Assembly (NCBI GenBank): GCA_013399305.1
Contig: VXAI01000632.1
Span: forward strand, 6,226-70,225
Source: Rostratula benghalensis
Lineage: Eukaryota; Chordata; Aves; Charadriiformes; Rostratulidae
DNA length: 64,000 nucleotides
Reading direction: 5' to 3'
Shown: positions 16,566 through 28,383 of the stretch, piece after piece
Layout of the letters: every line of letters begins with the position of its first letter
Numbering within the stretch: the first letter of the stretch is position 1
Position numbers and translations under genes: made by a program
Notes under the pieces: model-generated
The model's database searches: none
Told to the model about the DNA's origin: nothing
Seen by the model: the letters and a program-made list of their open reading frames with translations, nothing else

Positions 16566-18217
16566 GTAGGGAGCCTGTGGGAGACGGGGACAAACGGGTT
16601 CCCCACCCTGGGAGGTGCCAGCAGGCTCGGTCCTGTCACAGGCTGGGCCAGGCCATGCCAGGGGTGCTGCCAGGAGTCACCATCGGGGCTCCAGCACTCT
16701 CCAGGGGGGCTGAGCGCTGCCCAGGGGGCCGGGAGGGGAGCCCAGGGACAAGGGCCACAGTGAGGCAGCCTCTCTGATGGGCTTCTCTTGCAGACGGACA
16801 GGACGGTGAGCGGCCAGGCACTGCCCTGCAAGAGGGTGGTGCTGCAGATGGACACCGTCCCCAGGGTGGCAATGGTGGCGACAGTGGCACCAGACCTTCA
16901 GGGACCTGACAGCACGAGGTGCAAGCTGCCACCTCTGCCGGCAGCTCCCTCCCTGCCTTCCTCCCCCACCTGGGAAATGGCACACAGCTCTGGGGCCAGC
17001 AGCCTCCGACAGCCGGTGCCACCACCGGCACAGGACCACCGCCGTGAGCAAGGCAGAGGCATGAGGCTGAGGAGGCGGAGGCTCACCCCGCTCAGCCCCA
17101 CAGCGCTGCGGGAGACCGTGCAGAGCATCACCAACGATGTGCTCTGCAAGGTGTTCGGCACCGCCCAAGCACCCTGCCAGCAGCCAGTGTCACCGCGCTG
17201 CCACGACATGGCCACGCAGACAGAGGATGGCGAGATCCCTGCAGCTCGGCCCATGCCCGAGCCCCACGCAGGGGGCAGCAGGGGCCTAGGGGCACAGGAC
17301 GAGCTGCCAGCACCGGTGCCTCTAAGGAAGTGTCGGGCTCTGCCAGCAGTGGAGACAGCACCAGAAGAGGAGCAGCAGCCAGGGGTCCTGGAGGTCAAGG
17401 AGGAGGTGGAAAACATCACCATCCACCAGATCTGAGTGAACCCCCTGTTCCCAGAGCTGGTCCAGGGGCCCGACGCTCATCCCCAGGAGGAGTCTGGCTG
17501 CTCCAGGAGCTTGGGCACACAGGGGACAGTCAAACAGAACAGGCACCACCACAACAGCACATCCCCTGCCCCAGTTGTTGCTCTGGCTGCCGAGACGGCA
17601 GAATCTTCCCAGGCTGGAGCTCCTGAGGAAGAGGGGCACCAGGAATGCCTCGGCCCCAAGGCACAGGAGGAGGCAAAGTCACCCACGCCTCCTCACTCAG
17701 TGGAGAAGACCCCTGCAGCAGAGGTAGAGCACCAGGGACCTGCCACTTCTCCCGGGTCTGGCAGAGGCGGGTGCTGGGGGCTGGCACTGGGCATCCCAAG
17801 GTGTCAGGTGCAGGTTCAGCCCCTGAGCCCCGTGTTCAGCAGGAGATGCTGGGTGTTCTCCGTGCCCTCCTGCTGACATCCCCTCCCTCACCTGCCCCTG
17901 CTCTTGCTCTGCCCCTGCAGGTCCCCTCAGAGCACAGACAGGAGCCACAAACCTCCTGCCGCTGCAGAGTCGTGGCCCAGGATGTCCCAGGTGGGTCCCC
18001 GAGGTCCTGGGTGGCCCGAGGATGGCAGGAGCTTGTCCCTTGCCCACCCAGCCCCTCACCTACAGCTCTCCTTCCCCCGACAGGCATCGATGCCCTCCCA
18101 CGTGCCCCAGAGGAACAGCGACGGCCCTCCCTCTTCAGACGGGCGCTGCAGACTCTGCGCAGGACTCTGCGCAGGGCTTTCCGCTGCTCCTGCATCAGGG
18201 GGCAGGAGGAGCAGTAG
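16437..18217 (+). CDS. Unrecognised proline-rich protein, spliced gene
   Basis: I do not recognise this protein. The candidate exons are 16437-16565, 16794-17723 (interrupted by TGA at 17433), 17921-17990 and 18084-18217. Junctions are phase 0, 0 and 1, with clean AG acceptors and GT donors, and the introns are only 90-230 bases. Visible parts are a first segment ending KEIHHTE, a proline-rich middle, an RLRRRRLTP basic patch near 17070, a helical-looking SITNDVLCKVFG stretch, a DMATQTED motif resembling the TQT dynein light-chain (DYNLL) anchor, an acidic EE-rich tail, and a C-terminus with an arginine-leucine helix and CSC cysteines. The protein stops at TAG 18215-18217, and AATAAA follows at 18362. 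The start exon is not found; no ATG fits upstream of 16437. It is either a fast-evolving bird gene or a decaying one. Confidence 0.55.
16794..17435 (+). CDS. Unrecognised gene, large exon up to TGA
   Basis: Acceptor TTCTCTTGCAG precedes ACGGACAGG. The frame is open for 213 codons and ends at TGA 17433-17435 after NITIHQI. Low-complexity composition (Pro, Arg, Glu) and the ATQTED motif are the main features. The frame continues open beyond the TGA. Confidence 0.55.
   Translation, partial: TDRTVSGQALPCKRVVLQMDTVPRVAMVATVAPDLQGPDSTRCKLPPLPAAPSLPSSPTWEMAHSSGASSLRQPVPPPAQDHRREQGRGMRLRRRRLTPLSPTALRETVQSITNDVLCKVFGTAQAPCQQPVSPRCHDMATQTEDGEIPAARPMPEPHAGGSRGLGAQDELPAPVPLRKCRALPAVETAPEEEQQPGVLEVKEEVENITIHQI
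17436..17723 (+). CDS. Coding-like continuation after TGA
   Basis: Same frame as the preceding exon, 96 further codons rich in Glu, Ala, Pro and Ser (for example AAETAESSQAGAPEEEGHQ), ending at donor GCAGAG|GTAGAG in phase 0, which fits the next exon. A pyrimidine tract plus CCAG at 17451-17454 is a possible acceptor, but I found no upstream donor in the matching phase. Confidence 0.4.
17921..17990 (+). CDS. Unrecognised gene, penultimate exon
   Basis: A 70-base exon with acceptor GCCCCTGCAG and donor CCCAG|GTGGGT. It codes VPSEHRQEPQTSCRCRVV... in phase 0 and leaves in phase 1, which the next exon completes as Gly. Confidence 0.5.
18084..18217 (+). CDS. Unrecognised gene, last exon
   Basis: Acceptor TTCCCCCGACAG. 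The exon codes GIDALPRAPEEQ followed by a strongly basic amphipathic stretch (RRALQTLRRTLRRAF) and a CSC pair that could be lipidated, and ends with TAG at 18215-18217. A DNA-level repeat (CTGCGCAGGACTCTGCGCAG) underlies the Arg-Leu repeat. Confidence 0.55.
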
Positions 18218-18361
18218 CCCCCGGCTGCCAGCGCCCTGAGCCTGCACAGTGACCAGAGGGAGCAGCACGGGGAGGGAGGGCTGCATGGACAGCACCCCAG
18301 CCCTTCAGCCTGAAGACATCATGCCACCAGCCTCCCACCGGCCAGGGAGGAGTTTTAGTTC

Positions 18362-18367
18362 AATAAA
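18362..18367 (+). promoter_or_regulatory. Polyadenylation signal AATAAA
   Basis: Canonical hexamer 145 bases after the TAG of the plus-strand gene, followed by a T/GT-rich stretch (TTTTCTCTCAATGCTTGTCT). This supports a transcript 3' end at about 18.38 kb. Confidence 0.65.
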
Positions 18368-18457
18368 ATACATTTTCTCTCAATGCTTGTCTGTGCCTGG
18401 TTCCTCCCAAGGCCAAGGCGGGTGCGGGCCAGGCCCATGCCGACAGGCAGAGCTGAC

Positions 18458-19049
18458 AGCCCTCAGGCTCCCTCTTCTCCAGGACCAGCAGAGCCCTTGG
18501 CCTCTGGCCGTGTCCCCGGGGCTCCAGCCCCCTTCCAGCCGGGGCCTGTGCTGCCCCCACCCCATGGGCTGTGTCTTCCTGCACCCAGGAGGGTGTTTGG
18601 TGCTCACCGGCGTTGCAATGCCTGGGCTCTCCCTGTGTCTCCATCGTGGAGGGTCTAATTTTTAACCTCTATGGAGAATTTCAGTAGCTCACACTCTGAG
18701 AGCGATGCCACTCTGTCCCCAGATGATCCAGCCCAAAAGGAACCATCTGCATGCTAGGCTGGAAGGGGGGAGACATTAAACACAGGGGAGATGAGCCTAA
18801 GGGTAGCCCCCAGCCTGCCCTTTGACAGGAGGTGGATGAAGACAATAGTATCAGAAGGGTTTGGGGCAAGTGGCGGGATGATGACACGTCAGGGTTGGGA
18901 GGATGGCCTGAGAGCAGGGGCCTCCAACCTGTTGCACTGACACAGCCTGGGACCCCTTCAGCACAGGCAAGGTCTTGTAGAGCTGGACCGAGAGCCCCTG
19001 AGGTAACAGCCGACAGGAGGGCAGCCCTCAGGCTCCCTCTTCTCCAGGA
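18458..19049. repeat. 27-base direct repeat, 565 bases apart
   Basis: The stretch from AGCCCTCAGGCTCCC to CTTCTCCAGGA occurs identically at 18458-18484 and 19023-19049. Both lie in CR1-like, GC-rich sequence, so these are probably two fragments of related CR1 copies. Confidence 0.7.
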
Positions 19050-19155
19050 ACCCCTCCACCTGCTGGTCACACTCTTCCTGATGCACCCCAGGATGCCATT
19101 GGCCTTCTTGGCCACCAGGGCCCATTCCTGGCTCCTGGGCATCCTGGTTACCTAA
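19020..19155 (-). mobile_element. CR1 LINE internal fragment, antisense
   Basis: Contains the recognisable CR1 coding-end segment CACCCCAGGATGCCATTGGC followed by CTTCTTGGCCACCAGGGCCC. No 3' end is present. Confidence 0.75.
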
Positions 19156-20049
19156 TAACAAAAACTAACACGAAGCCTCGCAGCACTTGCTGCAATGATA
19201 AAGACATAGTACCCCAGAAGCACTGCTAAGGAAGGCAATGCTTTTCCCACCCCAAAAACTGCATGGATGTTGGCTCTCAAAAACACCAACATGCCCCACC
19301 AATGTGCTAAATGTGCTGTACATAACACTGGTGTGTTGGTCCATTGCCCTTAACTGCTGACAGTTTTGATTCCCTTAAGGAACGGTGCTTCATCCCTCCC
19401 CCATCAGGACCTTTTTCTGGTGCTTTCACGGCTCTGAATAATTTCACTGATATTTAGCTCATTTTTTTTTTTCTGCTGTAGCTTCAGGTCATCGTTCTCT
19501 GTCCTATCACCAGATGAAACAGATTATACCACCCCAAAGGAAAGGAATTAACAAAGGAAGGGATGGGTACTAGGTTACCTTGAAGACAGTCAGAGCCTCT
19601 GGTGATGTCTCCTCAGAGAAATCTCTTTCCTACATTATATAAATGTAGTTGTCGCTGTCATTCTGTCGCCAAAGTCTTTATTCCAATGCCCTCAAAGACA
19701 GAACTGGTCTGACAAATAGCACAGTTTATTATTGATTGCCTTGAATAGCGCAAGAGAGTGCTGCTTGTCTCTCAAAGAGCTTCACATTCTCTACGCTAAA
19801 CACAAACATCCTTGGGCTTCAGAAGAAAGTTTGGGCTGCTTGGAGAGAAAATCCTCCTAAGGATTGAAGCCGTGACTCTCACAACCATCTCCACAAACAG
19901 CAGCTTCTAGGGAGCACGCCCAGGAAGAGAAGAGGAGACGTCTTTTACAAGATGGATGAATCAATCGAGTAAAACTAATCTGGGCCTGATGCTCCAAGTC
20001 CTTCAATAAAGGGCAGGGAGCAACTAATCTGAGCAGAGATGTTGCAAAG

Positions 20050-20112
20050 AAGGCAGCCCCACCAGGGCCCAGTGCTGGCTCCTGGGCACCCTGATGTCTA
20101 CCAGGAACTGGT
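20050..20112 (-). mobile_element. Short CR1-like fragment, antisense
   Basis: CCACCAGGGCCCAGTGCTGG with CTCCTGGGCACCCTGATGTC matches the segment at 19111-19150 and the CR1 region that follows it. Short and diverged. Confidence 0.55.
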
Positions 20113-21230
20113 TTCTTGGTGTGTTGTGCCAGATGAAAGCTGGGAAAGGCTGGCAGAGCTCGATGGTAACAGGAGGAGGATGGAGTTAAAAGCACTCACT
20201 GGAGCACTCACTCTGCTGTTGGCCTCTTGTGTGCGGCTTCTACCACCCCTTGGTTCATGTCAGCCTTCAAGATACACAGAGACAGTTCCAGTTCAGCCTC
20301 CAGTGATTTACTCTGTTTCTCTGTGTCTTTGCTTCTGGCTCTCAATTCTCCAGGGGGACCAGAGGGCAGCAAAGGGCTTAAAAAACAATTTTTTTTTTTT
20401 TTTTAAACTTTCTCTTCATCGAGATACATGGTCTTTTCCAGCATTAGTCTGAAGCCTCATTTAGTAGAGGAAACTTTGCATTTAATCCACAGGCCTATTA
20501 GGGGAACAGCCCAGCAGGAAACCAGTTAGACTGTTGAGTAGAAAACAGACTTGCTAATGAACCTCTCATTCTTTAGTTACAGTCCCAAGATGTTGAACAT
20601 CCTTTGTTTTAATAAACACAAGTTGGTGATACTTTTCTTTTCCCTTAAATTAATACCTTGCAGGCTGGTTCAAAGGCAAGAAAATGGGGTATTTCAGAGA
20701 GAACTGTACGTTTCTTGTAGACAACTCATCCCTATCCCTTTGCTTGACACATACAATCACAAAGAAAACAAAAACTTGACGTTTTCCTATCAGTGCAACT
20801 GTGTTGTCTGGAATATCTTGGGGTGGCATAAATAAAAGGAGGACAAGGCCCTGGAGATTGTGTTTCACTCATTGTGGTTTCCTTTCATCTCCCCAATCCT
20901 TGGTTTAGATGTATGTCTGTCTGGAGCCACATTTTGGTTTGTTCTTTATGCCTGTTGTTTTTGGGAGACCTATTTCCGTCAGCCTCTCTGTTACTGTGCT
21001 TTCCTGAGGAGCTGAGAAACACCTGCTTCCTGGTGTCTGTTGCCAAAGGGCTGATGTGCAGAGAGTAACACACCTCAGAAAATTGCATGGATCTTTCTCT
21101 TAAATGCAACCTCAAGGCAAAAGGGAAAAAAAAAAAAATTAAAAATGGTTATTTCATCTGGGCACTGTTGGGAAACTGATATCTGTGGGAGAGAGAGGAG
21201 CAAACTCAAAGAGGAGCCCTCTTATCAGAA

Positions 21231-21290
21231 AATCACAGAATGGTTTGGGTTGGAAGGGACCTTAAAGATCATCAAGTTCCAATCGATCCC
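21231..21290 (-). mobile_element. CR1 3'-end stub, antisense
   Basis: Only the last roughly 60 bases of CR1 are present: AATCACAGAATGGTTTGGGT through GGAAGGGACCTTAAAGATCA. A heavily 5'-truncated insertion. Confidence 0.9.
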
Positions 21291-21299
21291 TGCTTCCCA

Positions 21300-24200
21300 A
21301 AAATGTATCCTCCTGGGTCCAGCCTTCAGAGAAGTCCCTCAAGGACATCTTCTCCAGGAAGAGAATGTTGCTTCCATCCTACAGTGGAATGAGCATTTCT
21401 CCCCATGGCAGTGACTGCAGCTGAAATCCCTCCACATGCCCAATACCAAGGCTTTACCCGGCAAGGCTGGCCCCGCAGAATTCCATCCAACCCATCAGAG
21501 CTCATTTTCCACCACGTTATTCTGGGGGCTGGAGCCCCACCAGCTGATCTCTGACGATTTGTCAGCACCAGCTCCCCTGGGGGTAGCTTTGTTTTCAAAC
21601 CTCTCTCTCCAGGACTTACACAACACAAGGCTCTTGTCATAAAACGGACATGGAGAGGAATATTTCTCTGCTTACCAGATGCCAGACAGCAGCAGGCACA
21701 TCTGGGATGGAGAGTCAAAGTCCACCACCCTCAGACGCATCTCTGCTTGGGCTGGCAGTCCCGGATCTCAGCACGATGAATCAGAAAATCCCTTTCCTAT
21801 AGAGAGAAAATCCCGGATGGAAATACAAGCTTCTATTTTCACACTCTTTGTCTTGAACAGTAAGTCAATATGCAGGAGGTCCAATTGACTGGAGTTCTTT
21901 TAAAATGGGTTTTCCCTTTCCTTTCCACTCCCCACCTCCTTTTCTTGCAGCCCATATTAATGGTACTACCAGAAATACTGTACATCTCTTACCTGTTCCT
22001 CCTCTGCAAGCTGTGGGGATCAGCTGGCACCAAACAGAAGTGGTTTTAGCTTCAGGTACCTTAAAAAGGGAAGGAGACAAGAGTTGAGGGTAGTCAAGCC
22101 TGGAAGCACACTGTGTCCCCTTAAAAAAGCCCAAAGAACAGAATGATTCATCAAACGTGAAGCTCGGGGAATACTGCTGGAAGTAGAAAGGAAAGTAACA
22201 AGTTACCAATCTTTCAAAAGGAAATAAATTTTTTTTAAAAAAAGATAAAGAATTGAAAATACATACAATGTTTTCTTGCCTTGCTTATGGCAGATTCCTG
22301 TAAATGATATATATCAGCATTCCAGCCCTGATAAGAAACATGCTCTTTGCTTCAAATGCAGCAGGAAGACCTACTTTCCATGAGTGAAGATATGAAAGGC
22401 CTGAGAACACTGAATAGAGGCGCAGTCAGGCCTCTCACCAGCAGAGCATGCTTCGGGCCTCATTACACGCTGAATACAAGCACAAAATATGCAAATTTAG
22501 AAGGAATCTCTTTAAGATAATCGAGTCCCTCCTTGATCAGCTCCTGTGCCATGTTTCAGGTCTGGAATGCTCTCAGTGTGGGGCAGCTTCCTGGTGCGAT
22601 GTCGGTTTGAGACGAGACAGATTGAAATACCAAAAGTTGGACTAGACATTCAGTTTCCCAGATTTCTAAGATTTGAAAAACTTGACCTGGATTTTCTGAA
22701 GAGCACCTCAGACTGGCTCTTAGCCTGAAAAACTCAAGATAAGAGAGACCAAAAGAATGGCCAGCAGACTAAGAGTCCTAATTACAACTCTGTAATCGAT
22801 TGTATCCATAGCCTTAGGCAGCTGCTTCAGCACTTGGCTGAGCCTGACATGAAGGAGGGGGAAGGAGCAATGAGCAGCAGCACGGAGGCTCTTTGATGTG
22901 GGTTATAACTTGCCATTTCATGTGGATAAAACAGTTACCAAGCCCTGATGGACTGGTTGAGTTTAGAGCACTACAGAAATCTCAATACCCACTCCAAATC
23001 CCCTGCAGTCCATTGTCTGCCTGATCCCTACCCTCAAGCAGTGTCATCAAGAGTAGAACTTCTGTGGTTGCTGTTTTCCTCCTCCTATATATTAAACAAG
23101 AGCAAACATGACAAATGAACAACAAAAAAACTATTAAAATATACAAAAGCACACCATCAGCATCGCTAAGCTCAGCTAAATTGGTAAAGACCTTCCAGAA
23201 GCAATCAAAACTAAATCTATGCTTTGAAAGAAGAATGAAATCGTTTGCTTAAGCAGTCATCGATCCAGTCTCGTTAAACTAATGACTTAAACTATTCATC
23301 CTGACGCTGGCAGGAAGAAACACAAAAGAAATCCTATGTCATCCTAACTGGTAACAGACATCCTTAAACTTCCTTCTCCCCATTCCCGGCCTGAGGAGAG
23401 GTTGGGATTGTGTCCGTGGTCCTCTTCTCTCCCTTCCCTTCTGCTTCCCCAGCCCGAGCCCTCAGCTCTAGATACCGAGCAGCACATCAGCCCCTGCACC
23501 CACCTTTACTCCCTTTGTAGCAAACTGCATACGTTGCATAAATTATGCCTTAAACATCTTTAGAAGCCGGCAAGTAGCGATGAGGAGCAAGGCTTCGCTG
23601 GGCTGTATTTTTTAACAACTTCAGTGGAACAAGACTTGCCAATAATTTTGACAGGCTTTCTCCTCCTGAGGGTTAGAGCTAACAAAATAGGGTTAAAGCT
23701 AAAAAAAAAATAAAAAAAAATATAGGGTTATAGCTAACAAAAAGGCATTGCACAGTCAGATTTAGATATTCTTGGGAACACATTTGTCCCCAGTAGGGTA
23801 ACGCCACCAGCCCTGGGGTTTCTGTCAGCACCACACCATGGTGCTGGAAGCCTCCGGGCTCAGCCCTGCTCAAGATTCAGCAGAGGCTACAGGGGGACCT
23901 TCAAATACAGGGAAGACCCTCAGGCTTCCGAATATAAACCCCTCTAAAATATCTCAATATTTGGCTCACCATTTGCGCAGTCAGCACTAAGGAGGCTGGA
24001 GTATTCAGAATGACCTCACAGCCATAAAAAAAAAAAAAAAAAAAAAAAAAAGTCCTAACTGAAAACTTGGCGTGCTCACCTGTTTTTCAGTGGTGGGAAT
24101 ATAATATACTTGGTGGATATATAGGCAACTCTCCTTCTCTCCCCAGAGTCAGTTTGTATTGAGATTGCTGAGAACAGGATTGACATGGTGAGGCTGCAAA

Positions 24201-27200
24201 TGCCAACCTTTTACTGAAACGCTCATGTGAACCTACTGCTCAAATATGAGCTATTTATACACAACATTAATGACAAGATACTGACTCTTAGAGCAGGGAC
24301 CCCAGAGATGACTCTTGGAGTGTGCAAACCATCTCAGAAACTGCCAAATCACCTAAAGATTCAGTCTGGTATTTTCAGATCCACTTATACCTAAGCATGA
24401 CCTCATCCCTCCTGTTACGAGACTCACAAGTCATGAATTATTGTCACAAACGTGCCCCTAGATGTCTGGTTTGGTGGCACACGTGGTGTGCATCAGACCT
24501 CGGGGCAGAAGTCAGCTGGCTCCATAGTGCTGGCATTTGAGTCACAGGATAATATTATTATGGATCAGTTGTGTGAAGTAGAGTTTTGAACCCCATCCGA
24601 ATATGAAATAATTAGGTATTTGATATTTTGACACATCTGTCACCACCTTTGCCTACTCTTTCTACAGTGACTGGAAAGATCTGGAGTCTGCTGCCAAAAA
24701 TACCGCTTACTGCTGCTCAGCCTCACACAGAATCTCTCCTGGTACCTTGCTGTCCCCGTTCCAGACAGGGACACTGTGGTGGGTAGCGAGTTTATGGCTA
24801 CATCTTCATCCTTCCAGTAGATACACCTTGCTTCTTGAGGCACAACCACATCAGCCCACATCTCTCTCATCACCGAGCAGCAACAGCCCAAGACGAACAA
24901 GCCATCATCTCTCAGCTGGTGGCCCTTGTCACCTCGATGTGTACTCCTGGCGAAGCCACCCCAGGCACGTGACAGGGGCTGTTGGGGAGCCGAACTGTAA
25001 TGAGCCATCACTTACCCGCCCCCCTCAGACACTTCTCCTGCCAGCTTTAAAGTTGTGGGGTTGGCATTTTCAGTGCGAGTCTGCCAAGATGAGCTTGAAC
25101 CAGAGGCACCTCCGTCTTCTCCACACCAGGGTACATCTTCTTGCACCACTCCCAGGGTTGTTACTCCTCCTCCTCTGGGGCTGCAACAAGGAATGGTCCT
25201 TTCTTCCTGACGGTAATCAGACAGTCAAACAGGATTCTAGAAAGGACAGAACAGTTCCTTTACTTTTCCTTATTTCTTTATAATTAGAAATCCAGTCCCA
25301 GCACAGCACAAAAAGGACAGCTGAGGCTTCAAGAGCAATCCTGGCATTTTTTGAATGGCATTCGTAGGTGATAGCTAATCAGAAGCCTGTTTCAGAACTT
25401 ACAATTAAGAGGAATCCTGAAGGTAAAGCTGGTGAATGTTAAGAGAAGGATCCAGAGTGGGTAGGAGAGAGAAAGAAGTATCTGCTCACAGTAAATAGCT
25501 AACACAGAACTCTTCAGACAGCTGAAAATGGGGGACTCATAATGGGAGACTCTGGCATCAGGCGGAGCCACAGGACATATTCAGGAGGCCAAAGGCTTAG
25601 GGAAGGAACACCTTCAGTGTCCCCTCAGCCACGAGACCAGTGTCCCACCAGCACCATAAATCACAGAAGAACTAGACTGGAATTTGAAACCCAGGCATGT
25701 ACATACATCATTGCGATCCTCACAATGTCTCAACACAAGTGGAGCACAACCAGCGGCACACACGGAGCACGAACAGAAAGAAGGAGGTATTTCTTGCTAT
25801 GCCAATAGTTTTTTTCCCCCCATCTCCACTGCACATACAAATTCTAATGAAATACAGACAGTTCTGCAAAGCCCAGAACACAAACCAACTGGGGTTTTTT
25901 TGTTTTTTTTTTTACATGAGGGAGGGAAAACACAGAGGACTTCCAGTTTCACTACAAAAGACACCCAAACAGCAGAAAGACCACAATTTACCATCCCACC
26001 AAAAGAAAAAACAAAACAATTTCCATCAGTCTAAGGCTGCTTGCAGCAAAGTGTCTCACTGGTTTATTGGTAAATCACCAGAGAGAGCATCTTCAGCTGA
26101 AGCATCGATGCCAGGCAATGATTTCTACATAATCCTGTGCTCACAGCCTTGGAAAATTGCCTGGGTGTCCCAGCAGAATCAAAGAAGATGAAGAGAGAGT
26201 GATTCAAGTAATGAGTAATAACAAGGCCTGGAAAAAGACTGCCTGCTTAGAGACAAACGTGGTATTTGCAGTAATTAATAAATGTGACAAGACAGAAAGA
26301 AGCTGATAGGAAAGTCAGCACAAAGAGGTTACAGTTTAGATCTGATACAGTTTAAAATTTCCACTCTCAATTTGGAAGTTTTGATTTTATTTTTTTTTTT
26401 TTTAAGGTGAACTCTGGGTTCAGCTTTTCATTTCACCAGCAGCGACAAGGATTTGGGGTTAGAATTCTGGGGTTGAACCCACCACAGTTTTAAACAACGG
26501 CATTCGATCTGACAAAAATCACCTGCTCCAGTGCACGAGAAGATATTCAGCACAGGGTGAGGTCGATTGAATCCTCCAGGAAGAAAAATCATTTATGCTG
26601 AGGACAACTTCTCTCTAAGCAGCAAATGGGAGCAGTCTAAGACTAGCTTTCTGCTTTCATTGTCAGGGCAGTTTTGCAAGACGTGTGTTCATTAGTAGCC
26701 CCTAATAATCCCTGCAGGACCTGTAACCAGAGGTATGTGGGAGAGTGACACATAGTACTGCCCCTGAGGAGCACTCCTGAACTTTATTTGTTATTATTAC
26801 AATTCACCTAGAACCACGACAGAGCCATCCCTGGAACGGAGAGCAGATAAACCATCCTCAGAAAGGACTTCCCTGCTCCAAAGATGTTATGATCTTCTCA
26901 GCAAAGTGTAAGAGAGGGATAAGAAATGATCTTTCAAGACCACAGAGCAGCTCAGCAACACACCTGGCACACAAACCTGAGTTTTTCCAGCTCCCAGGCT
27001 ACAGTTCCACCCGCCAGCTCAAAGGGAAGCAGCAGGGATGATTTCACGCTCTTCAGCATCAGTCAGTGAAATTATGAACATCTCGGGATAAATGCCATCA
27101 CCACGGCATCCAGGCACCACCACAGATGGAAGATGCACCCAATGTGCTGGTTCCTCGACAGGAGGCTGTGGGGAAGAACAACCCGTGGCTGGGGGTTGCT

Positions 27201-28380
27201 CATCCATTGGCGTGGGGATGCTGAGGCTGCACCAAGCCAGTGCCAGGTGACATCGCCACGGCTCTGGGTGACACGGAGAAGGGGAGGGCAACGGGGGCCC
27301 TCCCGTCCTCTTTGTGTGTCTACACAAGCAGGCCACAATCCCCCCCCCTCTGTTTTTATCCCGGTGACAGAAGGTGAAAGCTTGCCATTCCCAACCACAT
27401 TTATTTATCACTTTACTCCCGTCTCCATGGAAACGAGCCATGATATTACCGGCTGCAACTGGGAGGTCGGGAGGTCTGCGGGAGCTGCTGGGAGCCGGTG
27501 GCACAGAGCAGAACAAATGCTAAAACTCGAGAAAGTGTAATTTCTCTGCAAAGAGCAATGAAATAAGTGGCAGGAGAGTTGAAAAGCACTAAATGTGAGA
27601 GGCTTGAACTTAATACCACTTCAATTATTTAACAAGATTGTCTCGTCCATGTGTTTTGGATGAGTGCGATCAAACCTCAGGACCGCCGGGGTCGGCTCAT
27701 CACCACTCACAGACAGTGCTGGCATACTGTATCTCTGCACCCACAGGCTTCCTTTCAATTGCTTTTCATCAGCCTTCTCTAGAAAAGATGAACAAGGCGG
27801 GGGGGGAGGCAAAACAACAACAAAAAAAACCCAACCCAAAACCAAAGCCAGAGGCTCAGAGCTGAGCTCGATCCTACAAAAACCAGGGACATGGGGTCAG
27901 TCCAGACCTGGCTCTAAATAAATAAACAAGCAAACAAACACAGAAGACAGTGATAACACAGGGGTGTGGGGACTGAGCACAGGCCATGTAAACCAGTGTC
28001 TGTAGTCGGGGGTGGATTTGTGAGGGACCAGAACTGGATTGTGTGACTGGTTCAGTACCGTCAAACTGGCCTGAGCTGTTTAAAGGCCTACATTGTGAAA
28101 AATGTGAAATGTCTTCCCTTACCCACTTTGCAAGCTAGAGGAATATTAAATTAAAACACATCTTTCAGACAAGGCTCGTAAGGAGTCAGTAGGAGACCCT
28201 GGTCTGTCTCTTCTCCAGTATTTTATGTTTTATTTTGGACTTACCAAATGTCCACCATCCCCTCCCCAGGACAAATGCACACAGCACGGAGCCTCTGCTC
28301 CAGAAGGAGAAGCCTGGGAGAACTCTCTAGGGAAGATGGCACACAGCAACCTCTTCCTATTTATAAGAATCACAGACCAT
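21300..28380. other. Gene-poor stretch, no coding exon supported
   Basis: AT-rich sequence with an A26 run (24026-24051) and scattered short frames. One frame at 25089-25220 has a leucine-rich, signal-peptide-like start and a possible donor (GACG|GTAATC), but no partner exon. A conserved-looking block with an RFX-type site lies near 27.42 kb. Confidence 0.5.
27421..27434 (+). promoter_or_regulatory. RFX X-box GTCTCCATGGAAAC
   Basis: Matches the RFX dimer consensus (GTNNCCNNGGNAAC). It lies in a block (27.35-27.48 kb) that has the look of a conserved non-coding element. The target gene is unknown. Confidence 0.5.
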
Positions 28381-28383
28381 TTG

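Noticed and set aside
24747..25283. 178-codon plus-strand frame as a whole
   Set aside because: Upstream half is low-information sequence; only the part from 25089 was worth noting.
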